Shown: positions 1 to 9,227, counted from the first letter of the stretch. The stretch is DNA of 64,000 nt from JANQGH01 sp039177555 (GCA_039177555.1 JBCDFV010000017.1:18901-82900), one strand, 5' to 3'. Translations and numbers: made by a program. The notes: generated by a model not told the origin, from the sequence alone.

Positions 1-1
1 C

Positions 2-847
2 AATGAAACCACGCTTGTCGAAATGGCCGTCTCGGGCGCCGTGACGACGCCGGCGGTGCGGCCGGGGCAGTACATTCCGCATCCCGACGGCAGGGGCGCC
101 GTGCTGCCCGGCATGTACGGCGTCACCTACAATGTCCGCTGCGGCGACCGCGCCTTTGGCTGGGCCGGCGACCATGTGGAACCGGGCGTCAGCATCGACG
201 ATGACAGGCATTCAGGCCGCCACCACGCGCTGCACTATCTGAACTGCATCGGCAACGACGCTATGGTGACGTCGGGCCTGGCCGCCGGCGCGCGGGGCAT
301 CGTGGTCGGCGAACATGCCCGCATCCTGGTGCAGTTCGACGACGACGCCCACGATGTGATCGCCCCGGGTGACCGGGTGCAGGTGATGACCAAGGGCCAG
401 GGGCTGCGGCTTGACGATTATCCCGGCGTCGCGCTGAAGAAGATGAGCCCGCGCCTGTTTCACGCCATGGGCATCACGGAGGCGGCGGGCCGGCTGCACG
501 TTAACGTCGCGATGGAACTGCCCGTGCGGATCATGGGCTCGGGCGCTGAGCTGAACTCCGAATATGTCGATCAGGACCTGATGTCCGGCGACCGCGCCCT
601 GATGGCCGAGCTTGGCATCGACCAGATGCGCCTGGGCGACCTGATCGCCATCCGCCATGCCGACCATCATTGGGGCCGGTCGTACCGCGAGGGGGCGGTG
701 TCGATCTGCCTCTGCATCCATGGCGACAGCATCATGACCGGGCACGGCCCCGGCATCCTGACCCTGATGACCGCGCGGGACGGGGAGATCGACTTCACGA
801 TCGACCCCGCCGGCAACATCGCCACCCTGCTAGATCTCGGAGCCTGA
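2..847 (+). CDS. DUF4438 family protein (5' end outside the window)
   Basis: The reading frame is open to the window edge, and alignment with the neighbouring paralog (851-1729) indicates the true start lies just upstream; the first internal ATG is at 23. The two proteins share blocks around YNVRCGDRAFGWAGD, GNDAMVTSG, LRLGDLIAI and HGPGILTLMT, which I recognise as the DUF4438 family. The family's function is not established. No signal peptide or membrane segment is visible. It is followed after 3 bases by its paralog and then by a chain of overlapping catabolic genes, so it probably works in the same pathway, perhaps as the partner subunit of a heteromer. The family call is fairly firm; the role is unknown. 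Confidence 0.8.
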   Translation, partial: NETTLVEMAVSGAVTTPAVRPGQYIPHPDGRGAVLPGMYGVTYNVRCGDRAFGWAGDHVEPGVSIDDDRHSGRHHALHYLNCIGNDAMVTSGLAAGARGIVVGEHARILVQFDDDAHDVIAPGDRVQVMTKGQGLRLDDYPGVALKKMSPRLFHAMGITEAAGRLHVNVAMELPVRIMGSGAELNSEYVDQDLMSGDRALMAELGIDQMRLGDLIAIRHADHHWGRSYREGAVSICLCIHGDSIMTGHGPGILTLMTARDGEIDFTIDPAGNIATLLDLGA

Positions 848-850
848 GCC

Positions 851-1729
851 ATGACCGTTCAAACCAATGCAGCCGACATCGTCAGCGTCTCGGTCGCCGG
901 GCAGGTCGCAAACCCGGTCCTGTCGGGTCTGCCGGCGGAGCCCTACCGGCTGGACGCCGACGGCAAGGCCTTCCTGTGGCCGACCTTCGGCGGCATCGTC
1001 TACAACGTCTCGGTCGGCGACAGCGCCTATGGCTGGTCGGGCGATTGCGTCCATCCGAGCGTCAGCATCGCCCACCCCGACGCCAACAAGAATCGCGGCC
1101 TGAACGTCTTTGCCTGTGTCGGTAACGACGCCCTGGTCGTCAGTGGCGCGGCGCAGGGGGCCAAGGGGGTGGTGACCGGCAAGTCCGGCCGATTTTCCGA
1201 CCAGGTGATCGTACATTTCGACGAAGAGACGCGGCGCAAGATCGCGGTCGACGACCGCATCCTGGTGCGGTCGGAAGGCGTCGGGCTGGCGGTACCCGAG
1301 TGCCCGGATGTCTCATTCAAGTCGCTGGCGCCGGGCCTGTTCGACAAGTTGCCCAAGCGCCTCAACGACGGCGTGCTTCAGATGGGCGTGGTCGCCGTCG
1401 TGCCGCCGCATTTCGTAGGCGCCGGGGCCGGCCTGACGTCCGAGGGCGGGTCGCTGCACATCCAATCCACGGATCGCGACGAACTGGCGGCCAATGGGCT
1501 GGAGGCCCTGCGCCTCGGTGACGTGGTCGCCTTCCAGGATACCGACAGCCGCTACAATCACGGCTATCTGCGCGGCGCGATGAGCATCGGCATTGTCGGC
1601 CAGACCGACGGGCCGCGCGCAGGTTACGGCCCAGGCTGCACCATGGTTATGACGGCGCCCGCAGGACAGCTTGGGTGCTATGACGCGCCGGGCACCAACA
1701 TTGCCGATCTGCTTGGGCTGCGCCCGTGA
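851..1729 (+). CDS. DUF4438 family protein, second copy
   Basis: A 292-residue paralog of the gene just upstream. It keeps the same blocks (YNVSVGDSAYGWSGD near residue 57, GNDALVVSG near 94, LRLGDVVAF near 222, GYGPGCTMVMT near 260) but differs enough that the two are an old duplication rather than a recent one. ATG at 851 follows the previous stop by 3 bases, and its own stop overlaps the GTG start of the next gene, so translational coupling is likely. No known catalytic motif can be pointed to. Tandem DUF4438 genes beside an Ldh-type dehydrogenase and amidohydrolases suggest a metabolic rather than structural role; this is inference. Confidence 0.82.
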   Translation: MTVQTNAADIVSVSVAGQVANPVLSGLPAEPYRLDADGKAFLWPTFGGIVYNVSVGDSAYGWSGDCVHPSVSIAHPDANKNRGLNVFACVGNDALVVSGAAQGAKGVVTGKSGRFSDQVIVHFDEETRRKIAVDDRILVRSEGVGLAVPECPDVSFKSLAPGLFDKLPKRLNDGVLQMGVVAVVPPHFVGAGAGLTSEGGSLHIQSTDRDELAANGLEALRLGDVVAFQDTDSRYNHGYLRGAMSIGIVGQTDGPRAGYGPGCTMVMTAPAGQLGCYDAPGTNIADLLGLRP

Positions 1730-2811
1730 CCGAGATCGCGATGACCAATGTCGCGCGCGACCAGCTTCGGCAGTTCGTCGCCGAGGGCTTCAAGGCGCTT
1801 GGTCTGACGCCGGACGATGCGGGCATCTTTGCCGACGCGCTGATCTTTTCCGAGCTGCGCTTTCATCCCGGACAGGGGCAAGGCGTTTCGCGGCTGCGCC
1901 GGTATCAGCATCGGATCGGCAAGGGCGAGGTCGACCCGCGCGCCGACTGGTCCATCGTGAAGGAAGGCCCGTCCCTGGCGCTGGTCGACGCCCATAACGG
2001 GATCGGCACGGTCGCGGCGTCCAAGGCCATGGATGTCGCCATCGCCAAGGCCAAGGAAAACGGCATCGGCACCGTCATCGTGCGCAACTCGACCCATTAC
2101 GGGTCCAGCGCGGTGCATGCCTGCCGGGCGCTGGATCATGGCTGCATCGGCATCGCGTATACCAATGCCGGCCCCGAAATGGCGCCCTGGGGCGGGCGCG
2201 AGGGTGCGACCGGCACCAACCCCTGGGCCATCGCCGCACCGTCGGACAAGGGCTTTCCGGTGGTGCTCGACATCGCGCTGACCACCGCCGGCAAGGGCAT
2301 GATGAAGTGGTACGAGCGCGAAGGCCGCAAGATGCCGCTCGACTGGGCGCTGACGCCCGACGGGGAAGAGACCGACGACCCGACCGCCGCCATGGCCGGC
2401 GCGCTGCTGGGCATCGGCGGGCATAAGGGCTACGGCCTTGCCTTCATGACGGAGGCGACGACCGGGGTCCTGTCCGGCGGCGGTTTCGGCCTCACGCCCT
2501 ATGCCGATCCGAAGAAGCTGGACGTGTCGCACTGCCTGCAGGCGATCGACATCTCCTGGTTCATGGACCCGGCGGACTATGCCGCGCGCATGGGTGAATT
2601 CGTCGAGATGTGCAAATCCCGCGCCCTCAGGCCCGGATTTGACGAGATCCTAGTGCCGGGTGAACAGGAAGCCCGCCGGACCAACGCGAAGTCGGCCTCG
2701 GGCGTGCCGCTGGACGATGTGGTGCTGGCCGATCTTCAAGCCCTAGGCCGTGAGCTGGGGCTGAAGGCGACGCTGGAGCCGCTCAGCCCTTACACCGGGG
2801 CAACGCTATGA
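1726..2811 (+). CDS. Ldh family (malate/L-lactate/ureidoglycolate-type) NAD(P)-dependent oxidoreductase
   Basis: A member of the Ldh_2 superfamily, which reduces or oxidises 2-oxo/2-hydroxy acids (malate, lactate, ureidoglycolate, cyclic imino acids) and does not have a Rossmann fold. Hallmarks are the NSTHYGSSA segment near residue 122, carrying the family's catalytic His, the GTNPWAIAAPS cofactor segment near 164, and the GGHKGYGLAFM block near 230. The 361-residue length is normal. GTG at 1726 overlaps the preceding stop; an in-frame ATG at 1741 is an alternative start. Substrate cannot be read from sequence, but the amidohydrolases in the same operon would fit a ureido or imino acid. An isolated GTATAC at 2157 lies inside this gene. 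Confidence 0.85.
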   Translation: MTEIAMTNVARDQLRQFVAEGFKALGLTPDDAGIFADALIFSELRFHPGQGQGVSRLRRYQHRIGKGEVDPRADWSIVKEGPSLALVDAHNGIGTVAASKAMDVAIAKAKENGIGTVIVRNSTHYGSSAVHACRALDHGCIGIAYTNAGPEMAPWGGREGATGTNPWAIAAPSDKGFPVVLDIALTTAGKGMMKWYEREGRKMPLDWALTPDGEETDDPTAAMAGALLGIGGHKGYGLAFMTEATTGVLSGGGFGLTPYADPKKLDVSHCLQAIDISWFMDPADYAARMGEFVEMCKSRALRPGFDEILVPGEQEARRTNAKSASGVPLDDVVLADLQALGRELGLKATLEPLSPYTGATL

Positions 2812-3971
2812 CGAGTAAACTCCATCCCCTGCCGCCTTCGTTCCATGTCCGCGCCAGGGATCGGCTGAAGGCCCGCGCCGAGGCGGCGGGACTGGACGGA
2901 ATGCTGCTGCTGCTTGGCCCCAACCTCGCCTACGCGACTGGGCTGTTCCTGACGCCAAACGAACGGCCCATGGGTGTCTGGGTGCCCGTTTCGGGCGAGC
3001 CGACCTTGCTGCTGCCGGGGCTGGAGCGCGAGAATGCCGAGGGCACCGGGATCGCCGACCTGCGATTCTATGAGGAGTTTCCCGGCGATATCCCGCCCGA
3101 GCTGTGGATGCTTGACCAGATCGGGCGCAAATCCATCGCGATCGACTTTCTGGACGCGGCCCTCTTGGACGCCGCGCGCGACCGTCTCACCCGCCTCGAC
3201 CTGACCGACCACGCGCTGGCCGCGCGCATCATCAAGGAACCCGAAGAGGTCGCGCTGACCGAGGCCGCGGCCGGCTTCGCGGACTGTTTCTTGCAGCGGC
3301 TGTACGGTTCCGCCGCCGACATCATCGCCCAGGGCGGCACCGAGGCCGACCTGTTGGCCGACGGCATGGCGCATGCGCGCAAGGCGCTGTTCGCCGCGCA
3401 CGGCTCGGCCTTCGCCGGGACACCGATGGGCATCACCGCGACGGTTCATTCCGGCCCCCGCGCGGCCCTGCCCCATGGCGCGGTCCTGGACCGCAAGCCC
3501 CAGCCCGGCGAGACGCTGATCGCGGGCATCGGCGCCAGCCTCGGCGGCTATCACGCCGAAAGCGGCGTGACCCTGATCGTCGGCAAGATGTCGGCAGAGC
3601 AGCGGCGCGTGATGGAGGCGATGACGGCCTGCAACGATGCCGCCGTGGCGGCCTGCGCGGCCGGTCGCACCTGTGAAGAGGCCAATGAAGCCGCCCTTGG
3701 CGAACTGGGTGGCGCGGGTCTGGGCGAGGCGATCCGCCACCGCATCGGCCACGGCATGGGCCTGCAAGGGCACGAGGCGCCGTGGCTCGCCCCCGGTGAT
3801 CGCACGCCGATCCGCCCGGGCATGGTGTTTTCCAACGAGCCCGGCGTCTATCGCCCCGGCCATGACGGATACCGCGTCATCAATACGATGATCGTGACCG
3901 ATGAGGGGGTGACCGTCCCCTCCCGCTTTCAGTCCGACACGCCCATCGAGGCCCGTGTCATCCCGCTTTGA
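2808..3971 (+). CDS. Creatinase-like M24 family hydrolase
   Basis: A 387-residue pita-bread (M24) protein with an N-terminal creatinase-type domain (about 1-135) and a C-terminal catalytic domain. Read against methionine aminopeptidase, the first metal Asp is replaced by Gly (GIGASLGGYHAES, about 239-251), the second by Glu in the same block, and the last Glu by Ile (GYRVINTMIVTDEG). His residues in ALPHG and GHGMG and Glu in SNEPG are kept. Loss of the dinuclear-metal set while keeping His/Glu/Glu is the pattern of creatinase and relatives such as ectoine hydrolase, not of Xaa-Pro peptidases. It overlaps the Ldh gene by ATGA. Substrate is unknown; a small guanidino, ureido or cyclic amide compound is plausible. 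Confidence 0.82.
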   Translation: MTSKLHPLPPSFHVRARDRLKARAEAAGLDGMLLLLGPNLAYATGLFLTPNERPMGVWVPVSGEPTLLLPGLERENAEGTGIADLRFYEEFPGDIPPELWMLDQIGRKSIAIDFLDAALLDAARDRLTRLDLTDHALAARIIKEPEEVALTEAAAGFADCFLQRLYGSAADIIAQGGTEADLLADGMAHARKALFAAHGSAFAGTPMGITATVHSGPRAALPHGAVLDRKPQPGETLIAGIGASLGGYHAESGVTLIVGKMSAEQRRVMEAMTACNDAAVAACAAGRTCEEANEAALGELGGAGLGEAIRHRIGHGMGLQGHEAPWLAPGDRTPIRPGMVFSNEPGVYRPGHDGYRVINTMIVTDEGVTVPSRFQSDTPIEARVIPL

Positions 3972-3992
3972 ACCCCGAGAAGGAGCCTTTCG

Positions 3993-5228
3993 ATGCCCGA
4001 ACCGCCTGCCTGGCACTACCAGAAGATCACCAAGCCGATGTTCCAGGCCGACACGGTCGACTGCGTCTTCTATGGCCGCATCGTGACCTGCGTCGGCGAC
4101 GAGGTGATCGAGGACGGCTACATCCATCTGAAGGACGGCAAGATCGCCGCGGTCGGACAGAAGGCCGACCTGGCCGCGCCCCCGGCCGGTGCCGACGTGA
4201 TCGACACGGGCGGCAAGACGCTGATGCCCGGCATGATGAACAGCCACGCCCATCTAAGCTGGGACGGCATTCATGAGCTGAGCCAGCAGTCGATGTTCGA
4301 TTCGCCCGAGATCCGCGCTTACAAGGCGTGTGGGAACATGATCAAGTCGCTGCGCGCCGGCATTACGCTGGTCCGCGACCTCGGCGTTCATGACGCCAAC
4401 CTGTTCACCAAACAGGCCGTCGCCCAGGGCATCTTTCCCGGCCCGCGCCTGCTGGTGGCGGGTGCTGGGATCATCCAAACGGGCGGGCATACCTATTGGG
4501 TCTGCCGCGAGGCCTCGGGCGCGGACGAAATGCGTCGGGCGGTGCGCGAACAGGTGCGCGGCGGTGCCGATCTGATCAAGATCATGGCCTGCCACGACAC
4601 GCTGGAGTTCACGGACGAAGAACTCCACGCCGTCATCGACGAATCCCACCGCAACCGCCTGCCGATCACCGCGCACGCGACCTACAATGACTGCATCAAA
4701 CGGGTGGCGGAATTCGGCATCGACTGTGTCGAGCATGGCGGGTCCATGACGGACGAGACGATCCAACTTCTGCTCGACCGCAAGCTGCCGGTGGTGACGA
4801 CGTTCTCCGCACTGGTCATCCAGGCCAACGAGGAAATCGCCCGCGCGTTCGGCATTCCGGAATGGAAGATCGCCGAGCGCAAGCGCGCCGTGGCCGACAA
4901 GTCCCGCTTCGACGGGCTGGTCCGGGCCGCCAAGGCCGGCGTGCCGATCGTCTTCGGCACCGACGCGGGCAGCCCGGCTGTCGAACACGACCGGATCGTT
5001 CCTGAACTGGGCTTCATGGTCGAAATCGGCGTCTGCACCGACAATCTGGACGCGCTGCGCTCAATCACCATTCGGGCGGCGAACACCAGCTTTCTCGGCG
5101 ACAAGCTGGGCACGCTGGAGGCAGGCAAGCTCGCCGACATGATCGTGGTCGACGGCAAGCCCGACCAGGATTTGAGCGCGCTGGAACGGGTCGAGATGAC
5201 CTATATCGACGGCAAGAGGATGCACTGA
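3993..5228 (+). CDS. Metal-dependent amidohydrolase family protein
   Basis: A 411-residue amidohydrolase-superfamily enzyme of the imidazolonepropionase/prolidase-like branch. Metal ligands are visible in order: HAH in MNSHAHLSW (about residues 84-87), a Lys in LIKIMACHD (about 193) that may be carbamylated, His in AHATYND (about 227), His in CVEHGGSM (about 246) and Asp in FGTDAGSP (about 323). A strong AAGGAG ribosome site precedes ATG 3993. No signal peptide is visible, so it is probably cytoplasmic. It hydrolyses an amide or cyclic amide in this family, but relatives act on many substrates, including dipeptides and N-acyl amino acids, so the substrate is open. Confidence 0.88.
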   Translation: MPEPPAWHYQKITKPMFQADTVDCVFYGRIVTCVGDEVIEDGYIHLKDGKIAAVGQKADLAAPPAGADVIDTGGKTLMPGMMNSHAHLSWDGIHELSQQSMFDSPEIRAYKACGNMIKSLRAGITLVRDLGVHDANLFTKQAVAQGIFPGPRLLVAGAGIIQTGGHTYWVCREASGADEMRRAVREQVRGGADLIKIMACHDTLEFTDEELHAVIDESHRNRLPITAHATYNDCIKRVAEFGIDCVEHGGSMTDETIQLLLDRKLPVVTTFSALVIQANEEIARAFGIPEWKIAERKRAVADKSRFDGLVRAAKAGVPIVFGTDAGSPAVEHDRIVPELGFMVEIGVCTDNLDALRSITIRAANTSFLGDKLGTLEAGKLADMIVVDGKPDQDLSALERVEMTYIDGKRMH

Positions 5229-6412
5229 TGGGCTCGATCCTGGCCGAACGCACGGCCTCCCGCATCGTCGAGGAGGACGGGTCGTTCCGCACCAAAATGC
5301 TGGGAATAGCGGCTGAGCGCGACGACGTGATCGCGCTTGGCCGCGGCGACCCGGACTTCCATACGCCGGGCCACGTGGTCGAGGCGGCCAAGGCGGCGAT
5401 CGACGCCAACCAGCACCACTATACTGGCCCAACCGGTCTGCCGCAGTTGCGTCAGGCCATCGCGGACAACCTGAAATCCGACTATGGCCTTGACTACACC
5501 GCCGACGAGATCGTGGTGACGGCCGGCGTGCAGGAAAGCATCATGCTGACCATGCTGGCCGTCTGCGAGCCCGGGGACGAGGTGCTGATCACGTCGCCGC
5601 GCTTCACGACCTACGACACGGCGGTGCATCTGTGCGGTGGTGTGCCGGTACCGGTTCCGACGTATCAGAAGGGCGATTTCGCGCTGGACGTGGCCGAGAT
5701 CGAGTCGCGCATCACCGACCGTACGCGGGTTTTCGTGCTGGTTTCCCCCAACAACCCCACCGGGGCCGTCACCCCGCCGGACGTGATCCGCCAGATCGCC
5801 GACCTGGCGCTGAAACACGACCTGCTGATCGTGGCCGACGAAATCTACGCCAAGCTGATCTATCCGCCGCATGAGCACCTGTCGCTGGCGACGTTGCCGG
5901 GCATGAAGGAGCGCACGATCACGCTGAACGGGTTTTCCAAGACCTACGCCATGACCGGCTGGCGGATCGGCTATCTGGCCGCACCGGCGGACTTCGTTGA
6001 GAAGGTCACGGAGACGCGGCACACGCTCTCCATCAACTCCTGCACCGTGTCGCAGCACGCCGCGCTGGCCGCGCTGACCGGCCCGCAGGACGACATGCAG
6101 GCAATGTACGACGCCTATGCCGAGCGGCGCGCCTATCTGATGGAGGCGTTGACCAAGGCGGGCCTGAGCTACGGCGCGCCAGGCGGCGCCTTCTACATCT
6201 ACACCAACATCTCCGCCAGCGGCATGAAGGCCAAGGCCTTCTGCGAGACCCTTCTGCGCGAAACCGGCGTCATGGTCTTTCCCGGCGACATGTTCGGGGA
6301 ACCGGACAGCGATTTCATCCGCATCTCCTATCTGCAGCCGCTGCCGCTGATCGAGGAGGCCATGGGTCGGATCGAACGCTTCATGGCGGCCCGCGCGGGA
6401 GCGGCGGCATGA
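5228..6412 (+). CDS. PLP-dependent aminotransferase, class I/II
   Basis: A 394-residue fold-type I aminotransferase of the aspartate aminotransferase group. The PLP lysine is in SKTYAMTGWRIGY (Lys about 237), with the cofactor Asp in VADEIYAKL (about 203), PNNPTG near 174 and the substrate-binding Arg in FIRISY near the C terminus. ATG 5228 shares a base with the previous stop (TGATG), and the gene's own stop is inside the next gene's ATGA. In this operon it would transaminate an amino acid released by the upstream hydrolases, or feed a 2-oxo acid to the Ldh-type enzyme. Family assignment is firm; substrate is not. Confidence 0.9.
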   Translation: MGSILAERTASRIVEEDGSFRTKMLGIAAERDDVIALGRGDPDFHTPGHVVEAAKAAIDANQHHYTGPTGLPQLRQAIADNLKSDYGLDYTADEIVVTAGVQESIMLTMLAVCEPGDEVLITSPRFTTYDTAVHLCGGVPVPVPTYQKGDFALDVAEIESRITDRTRVFVLVSPNNPTGAVTPPDVIRQIADLALKHDLLIVADEIYAKLIYPPHEHLSLATLPGMKERTITLNGFSKTYAMTGWRIGYLAAPADFVEKVTETRHTLSINSCTVSQHAALAALTGPQDDMQAMYDAYAERRAYLMEALTKAGLSYGAPGGAFYIYTNISASGMKAKAFCETLLRETGVMVFPGDMFGEPDSDFIRISYLQPLPLIEEAMGRIERFMAARAGAAA

Positions 6413-7839
6413 GCGCCGCGTCCCCCGATCCCAACGACAAGTTCGTCGGCATCCAGGTCAGCCCGATCAGCTTCATCGACGAAGGCGTCGACGTCGTCCT
6501 CGACACGCTGAAGGACCGGGTCGGCGTCAATGTCCTGATGCTGGGCACCGTGTCCTGGCTGGGCCTGAAGACCGGGCGCAGCATCTCGCATGAGCTGGAT
6601 GGCTGGCCCGACCACGGCGTGCCGGAACCGTTCACGATGAAGGGCGGCGCCTATTTCGAGCCCGACCCGCGTTTCTACACCAAGACGCTGATCAAGGATT
6701 TCCGGGCCAAGGACGAGGAGATGGCGAAGGTCGACATCCTCGCCCTTGTGATTCCCGAGGCGCGCAAGCGCGGGATGCAGGTCTATCCCGAGCTGATGGA
6801 GCCGTTCTTCAAATATGCCGGCCACGGTTCGGCCAGCGCGGTGGAGGTCCCGAACCTGGCCACCTGCATGGAGGTTGACTGTTTCGGCCGTCGCAAGGAC
6901 GAGCCCTCGACCTCCAACCCGGATTACCGCAACTGGATGCACGCCATCGTCGAGGACCAGGTCAAGAACTATGACATCGACGGGCTGATGTGGTGCAACG
7001 AGCGCAACTCGCCGCTCGACCAGATGATGCAGGGCCAGGCACCCGGCGATTTCTCCGAGCCGACGCGGGCGGAAGCGATCGCGCGCGGCATCGATGTCGA
7101 GGCCTGCCGCCGTGCCTGCATCGCGATGTACGAGTTCATGCAGGAGGCACGGGCCGGAACCGAATTCGACGACGGCGCCTTTCTGACCTTCCTGCGGACC
7201 CTGATGGCCAACCCGGAGGTTCTGGTCTGGGAACGGTTCTGGCTGGAACGCAACAAGGACCTCGACCGGGAGCTTTACGGGCTGGTGAAATGGCTGAAGC
7301 CGACGCTTCCCTTCGGTCTGAACGTCTGGAACCGCAACCATTTCAATATCTTCCGCCGTGCCCAATGGCCGTGGCATGAACAGACGATGTATGCCGATTG
7401 GGTGAAGCCGATCACCTACCAGCACCAGGCCGGCGAGATCTGGCACAAGGAATTCGGCTTCTTCCGGGACACGATCTTCCGGGACTTCGACCCGGCGGCC
7501 GCCATGGCCGTGCTGGACCAGATGCTGGGCATCGGGGGCGCACCGCTTGACCGGGTGATCCAGGAAGGCCTCGACCCCGACACCTACGTCTACCGCCAAT
7601 GCGCCGACGCGCTGAGGGGCGTTCATGGCGAGGCGAAGGTCTATATGGGCATCGGCGTCGATGCGCCGCGCGTGCGGGCGGATCAGGCCGTGTGCACGCC
7701 GGACATCGCCTACCGGTCGGTCATGGCGACCTACCGCGCCGGCGGGCATGGCATCGTGCTGTCGCCGAACTATGCGTCCATGAAGCTGACCAATCTTGAC
7801 GGCGTGGCGCAGGCACTGACGGAGCTGGGGCTGAAATGA
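6409..7839 (+). CDS. Putative TIM-barrel protein, glycosyl-hydrolase-like, unknown function
   Basis: A 476-residue protein with no signal peptide. I do not recognise a characterised family. Its organisation resembles (beta/alpha)8 glycosyl-hydrolase-like proteins: an N-terminal strand (KFVGIQVSPISF), repeated strand-end acids such as GMQVYPELMEP (about 123-133), a core NYDIDGLMWCNERNSP (about 186-201) where a barrel acid would sit, LPFGLNVWNRNHF (about 301-313) and a late GHGIVLSPNYASM. Acidic residues after strands could be catalytic, but none can be assigned. It overlaps both neighbours by ATGA, so it is co-translated with the aminotransferase and the cyclic amidohydrolase. Confidence 0.72.
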   Translation: MSAASPDPNDKFVGIQVSPISFIDEGVDVVLDTLKDRVGVNVLMLGTVSWLGLKTGRSISHELDGWPDHGVPEPFTMKGGAYFEPDPRFYTKTLIKDFRAKDEEMAKVDILALVIPEARKRGMQVYPELMEPFFKYAGHGSASAVEVPNLATCMEVDCFGRRKDEPSTSNPDYRNWMHAIVEDQVKNYDIDGLMWCNERNSPLDQMMQGQAPGDFSEPTRAEAIARGIDVEACRRACIAMYEFMQEARAGTEFDDGAFLTFLRTLMANPEVLVWERFWLERNKDLDRELYGLVKWLKPTLPFGLNVWNRNHFNIFRRAQWPWHEQTMYADWVKPITYQHQAGEIWHKEFGFFRDTIFRDFDPAAAMAVLDQMLGIGGAPLDRVIQEGLDPDTYVYRQCADALRGVHGEAKVYMGIGVDAPRVRADQAVCTPDIAYRSVMATYRAGGHGIVLSPNYASMKLTNLDGVAQALTELGLK

Positions 7840-9224
7840 CAATCCTCGACACGTTGATTGCGGGTGGCGAGGTGTTGCTGCCCGACGGGCTGGCCCGGGT
7901 CGATCTCGGGATCAAGGACGGCCGCGTTGCCGGCATCTACCAGCCCGGTACGGCGCCGGATGCCGCTGAAACGCAGGATGCGAGCGGGCACCTCGTGCTG
8001 CAGGGCATCGTCGATATTCACTTCCATGTGCGCGCACCGTCCTACCCGGAACGCGGCACCGTCGAGAGCGAGACCCGCGCGGCGGCCGCCGGCGGCGTCA
8101 CCACGATCTTCGAGATGCCGATCGCGAAGCCCTGCTGCTCCACGCCGGAAGAGCTGGAGCGCCGGCGCGATCATTTCGCCGAACACGCCGTGGTCGATTT
8201 TGCACTCTACGCCGCACCGGGGGACCTGACCGAGGCCAGCCGCGACCGCATGGTCGATTTGGGCTGCATCGCCTGGAAGATCTTCACCACGGAGTCGCCG
8301 CCGGGCCGGGCCGACGAGTTCGACGGGCTGGCGTTTCCCGATGAGGCGGACCAACTGCGCGCCCTGCAACTGCTTGCCGACACCGACCGACCTGTCGTCA
8401 CCCACGCCGAAAGCGCGGAGTTGCTGCGCCATTTCGGGGCCTTGGCAAAGTCGCTCGATCCCGCCGATGCCGCGACCCATAACCTGTCGCGCCCGGCGGT
8501 TTGCGAGGCGGTCGCGGTGGCGAAGCTGCTGACCATGAACGTGGACGCCGGCGCGAAGCTGCACATCGCCCATGTGACCTCGGCGGAAACCGTCGCCGTT
8601 GTCCGTGGCATGCAAGGGACCTCGGACTTCACTGCTGAATCTTGCCCGCAGTACCTGTTCGCTACGGAGACGGACGTGGCACGCGCCGGCGTCTACGGCA
8701 AGGTGAACCCGCCGATCCGGTTTCAGGCCGACCAAGATGCCCTGTGGCAAGCGATCGCCGACGGCGTCATCAACTATATCACCACGGATCACGCGCCCTT
8801 TGCCAAGGCCGAGAAACAGGCGGCGGAGGGCAATTTCCCGGGAGCGCCGCCGGGCGTGCCGGGCATCGAGACCCTGCTGCCGTCGATGATAGACGCGGTC
8901 GCCGCCGGCCGCGTGAGCCTGCGCCGCGCGCACGACCTGATCTGCGCCAACGGGGCCAAGCGCTACGGCATCTACCCGTGGAAGGGCGCGCTGCTGCCCG
9001 GCAGTGCCGCCGATGTCGCCATCGTCGATCTGAACGCCGAGACGGTGGTCTCGAAGGACACGCTGCACACCCATGCGCGGGAGGTGGCGCATCTGTACGA
9101 AGGGCGCCGGTTCCGCGGCAAAGTGGTCAAGACGCTTTTGGCCGGCCGCACGGTCTTCGCCGACGGGGCGGTGGTCGGACAGCCGGGACGTGGCCGCTAC
9201 GTCACGCCCCTCGACACCGCCTAG
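7836..9224 (+). CDS. Cyclic amidohydrolase (dihydroorotase/allantoinase/dihydropyrimidinase family)
   Basis: A 462-residue cyclic amidohydrolase that would open a ring amide such as a hydantoin, dihydropyrimidine or allantoin. Metal ligands are in order: HFH in VDIHFHVRAPS (about 61-63), the carbamylated Lys in IAWKIFTTE (about 147), His in VVTHAES (about 190), His in LHIAHVTSAE (about 244) and Asp in ITTDHAPF (about 318). The AAAAGGVTTIFEMP block after the HxH is typical of allantoinase and dihydroorotase relatives. It is the last gene of the operon, 3 bases from the convergent permease gene. De novo dihydroorotase is unlikely in this catabolic setting. Confidence 0.86.
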   Translation: MTILDTLIAGGEVLLPDGLARVDLGIKDGRVAGIYQPGTAPDAAETQDASGHLVLQGIVDIHFHVRAPSYPERGTVESETRAAAAGGVTTIFEMPIAKPCCSTPEELERRRDHFAEHAVVDFALYAAPGDLTEASRDRMVDLGCIAWKIFTTESPPGRADEFDGLAFPDEADQLRALQLLADTDRPVVTHAESAELLRHFGALAKSLDPADAATHNLSRPAVCEAVAVAKLLTMNVDAGAKLHIAHVTSAETVAVVRGMQGTSDFTAESCPQYLFATETDVARAGVYGKVNPPIRFQADQDALWQAIADGVINYITTDHAPFAKAEKQAAEGNFPGAPPGVPGIETLLPSMIDAVAAGRVSLRRAHDLICANGAKRYGIYPWKGALLPGSAADVAIVDLNAETVVSKDTLHTHAREVAHLYEGRRFRGKVVKTLLAGRTVFADGAVVGQPGRGRYVTPLDTA

Positions 9225-9227
9225 CGC

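Noticed and set aside
2157..2162. GTATAC inside the Ldh-type gene
   Set aside because: Only the central six bases match, the flanks do not extend the palindrome, and it is within coding sequence; treated as chance.
2808..3971. Annotation of the M24 protein as an Xaa-Pro aminopeptidase
   Set aside because: Three of the five metal ligands are replaced, so a dinuclear metallopeptidase activity is unlikely.
2790..4253. A 487-codon minus-strand open frame opposite the M24 gene
   Set aside because: Antisense shadow of a coupled operon gene; no family motif and no promoter or ribosome site.
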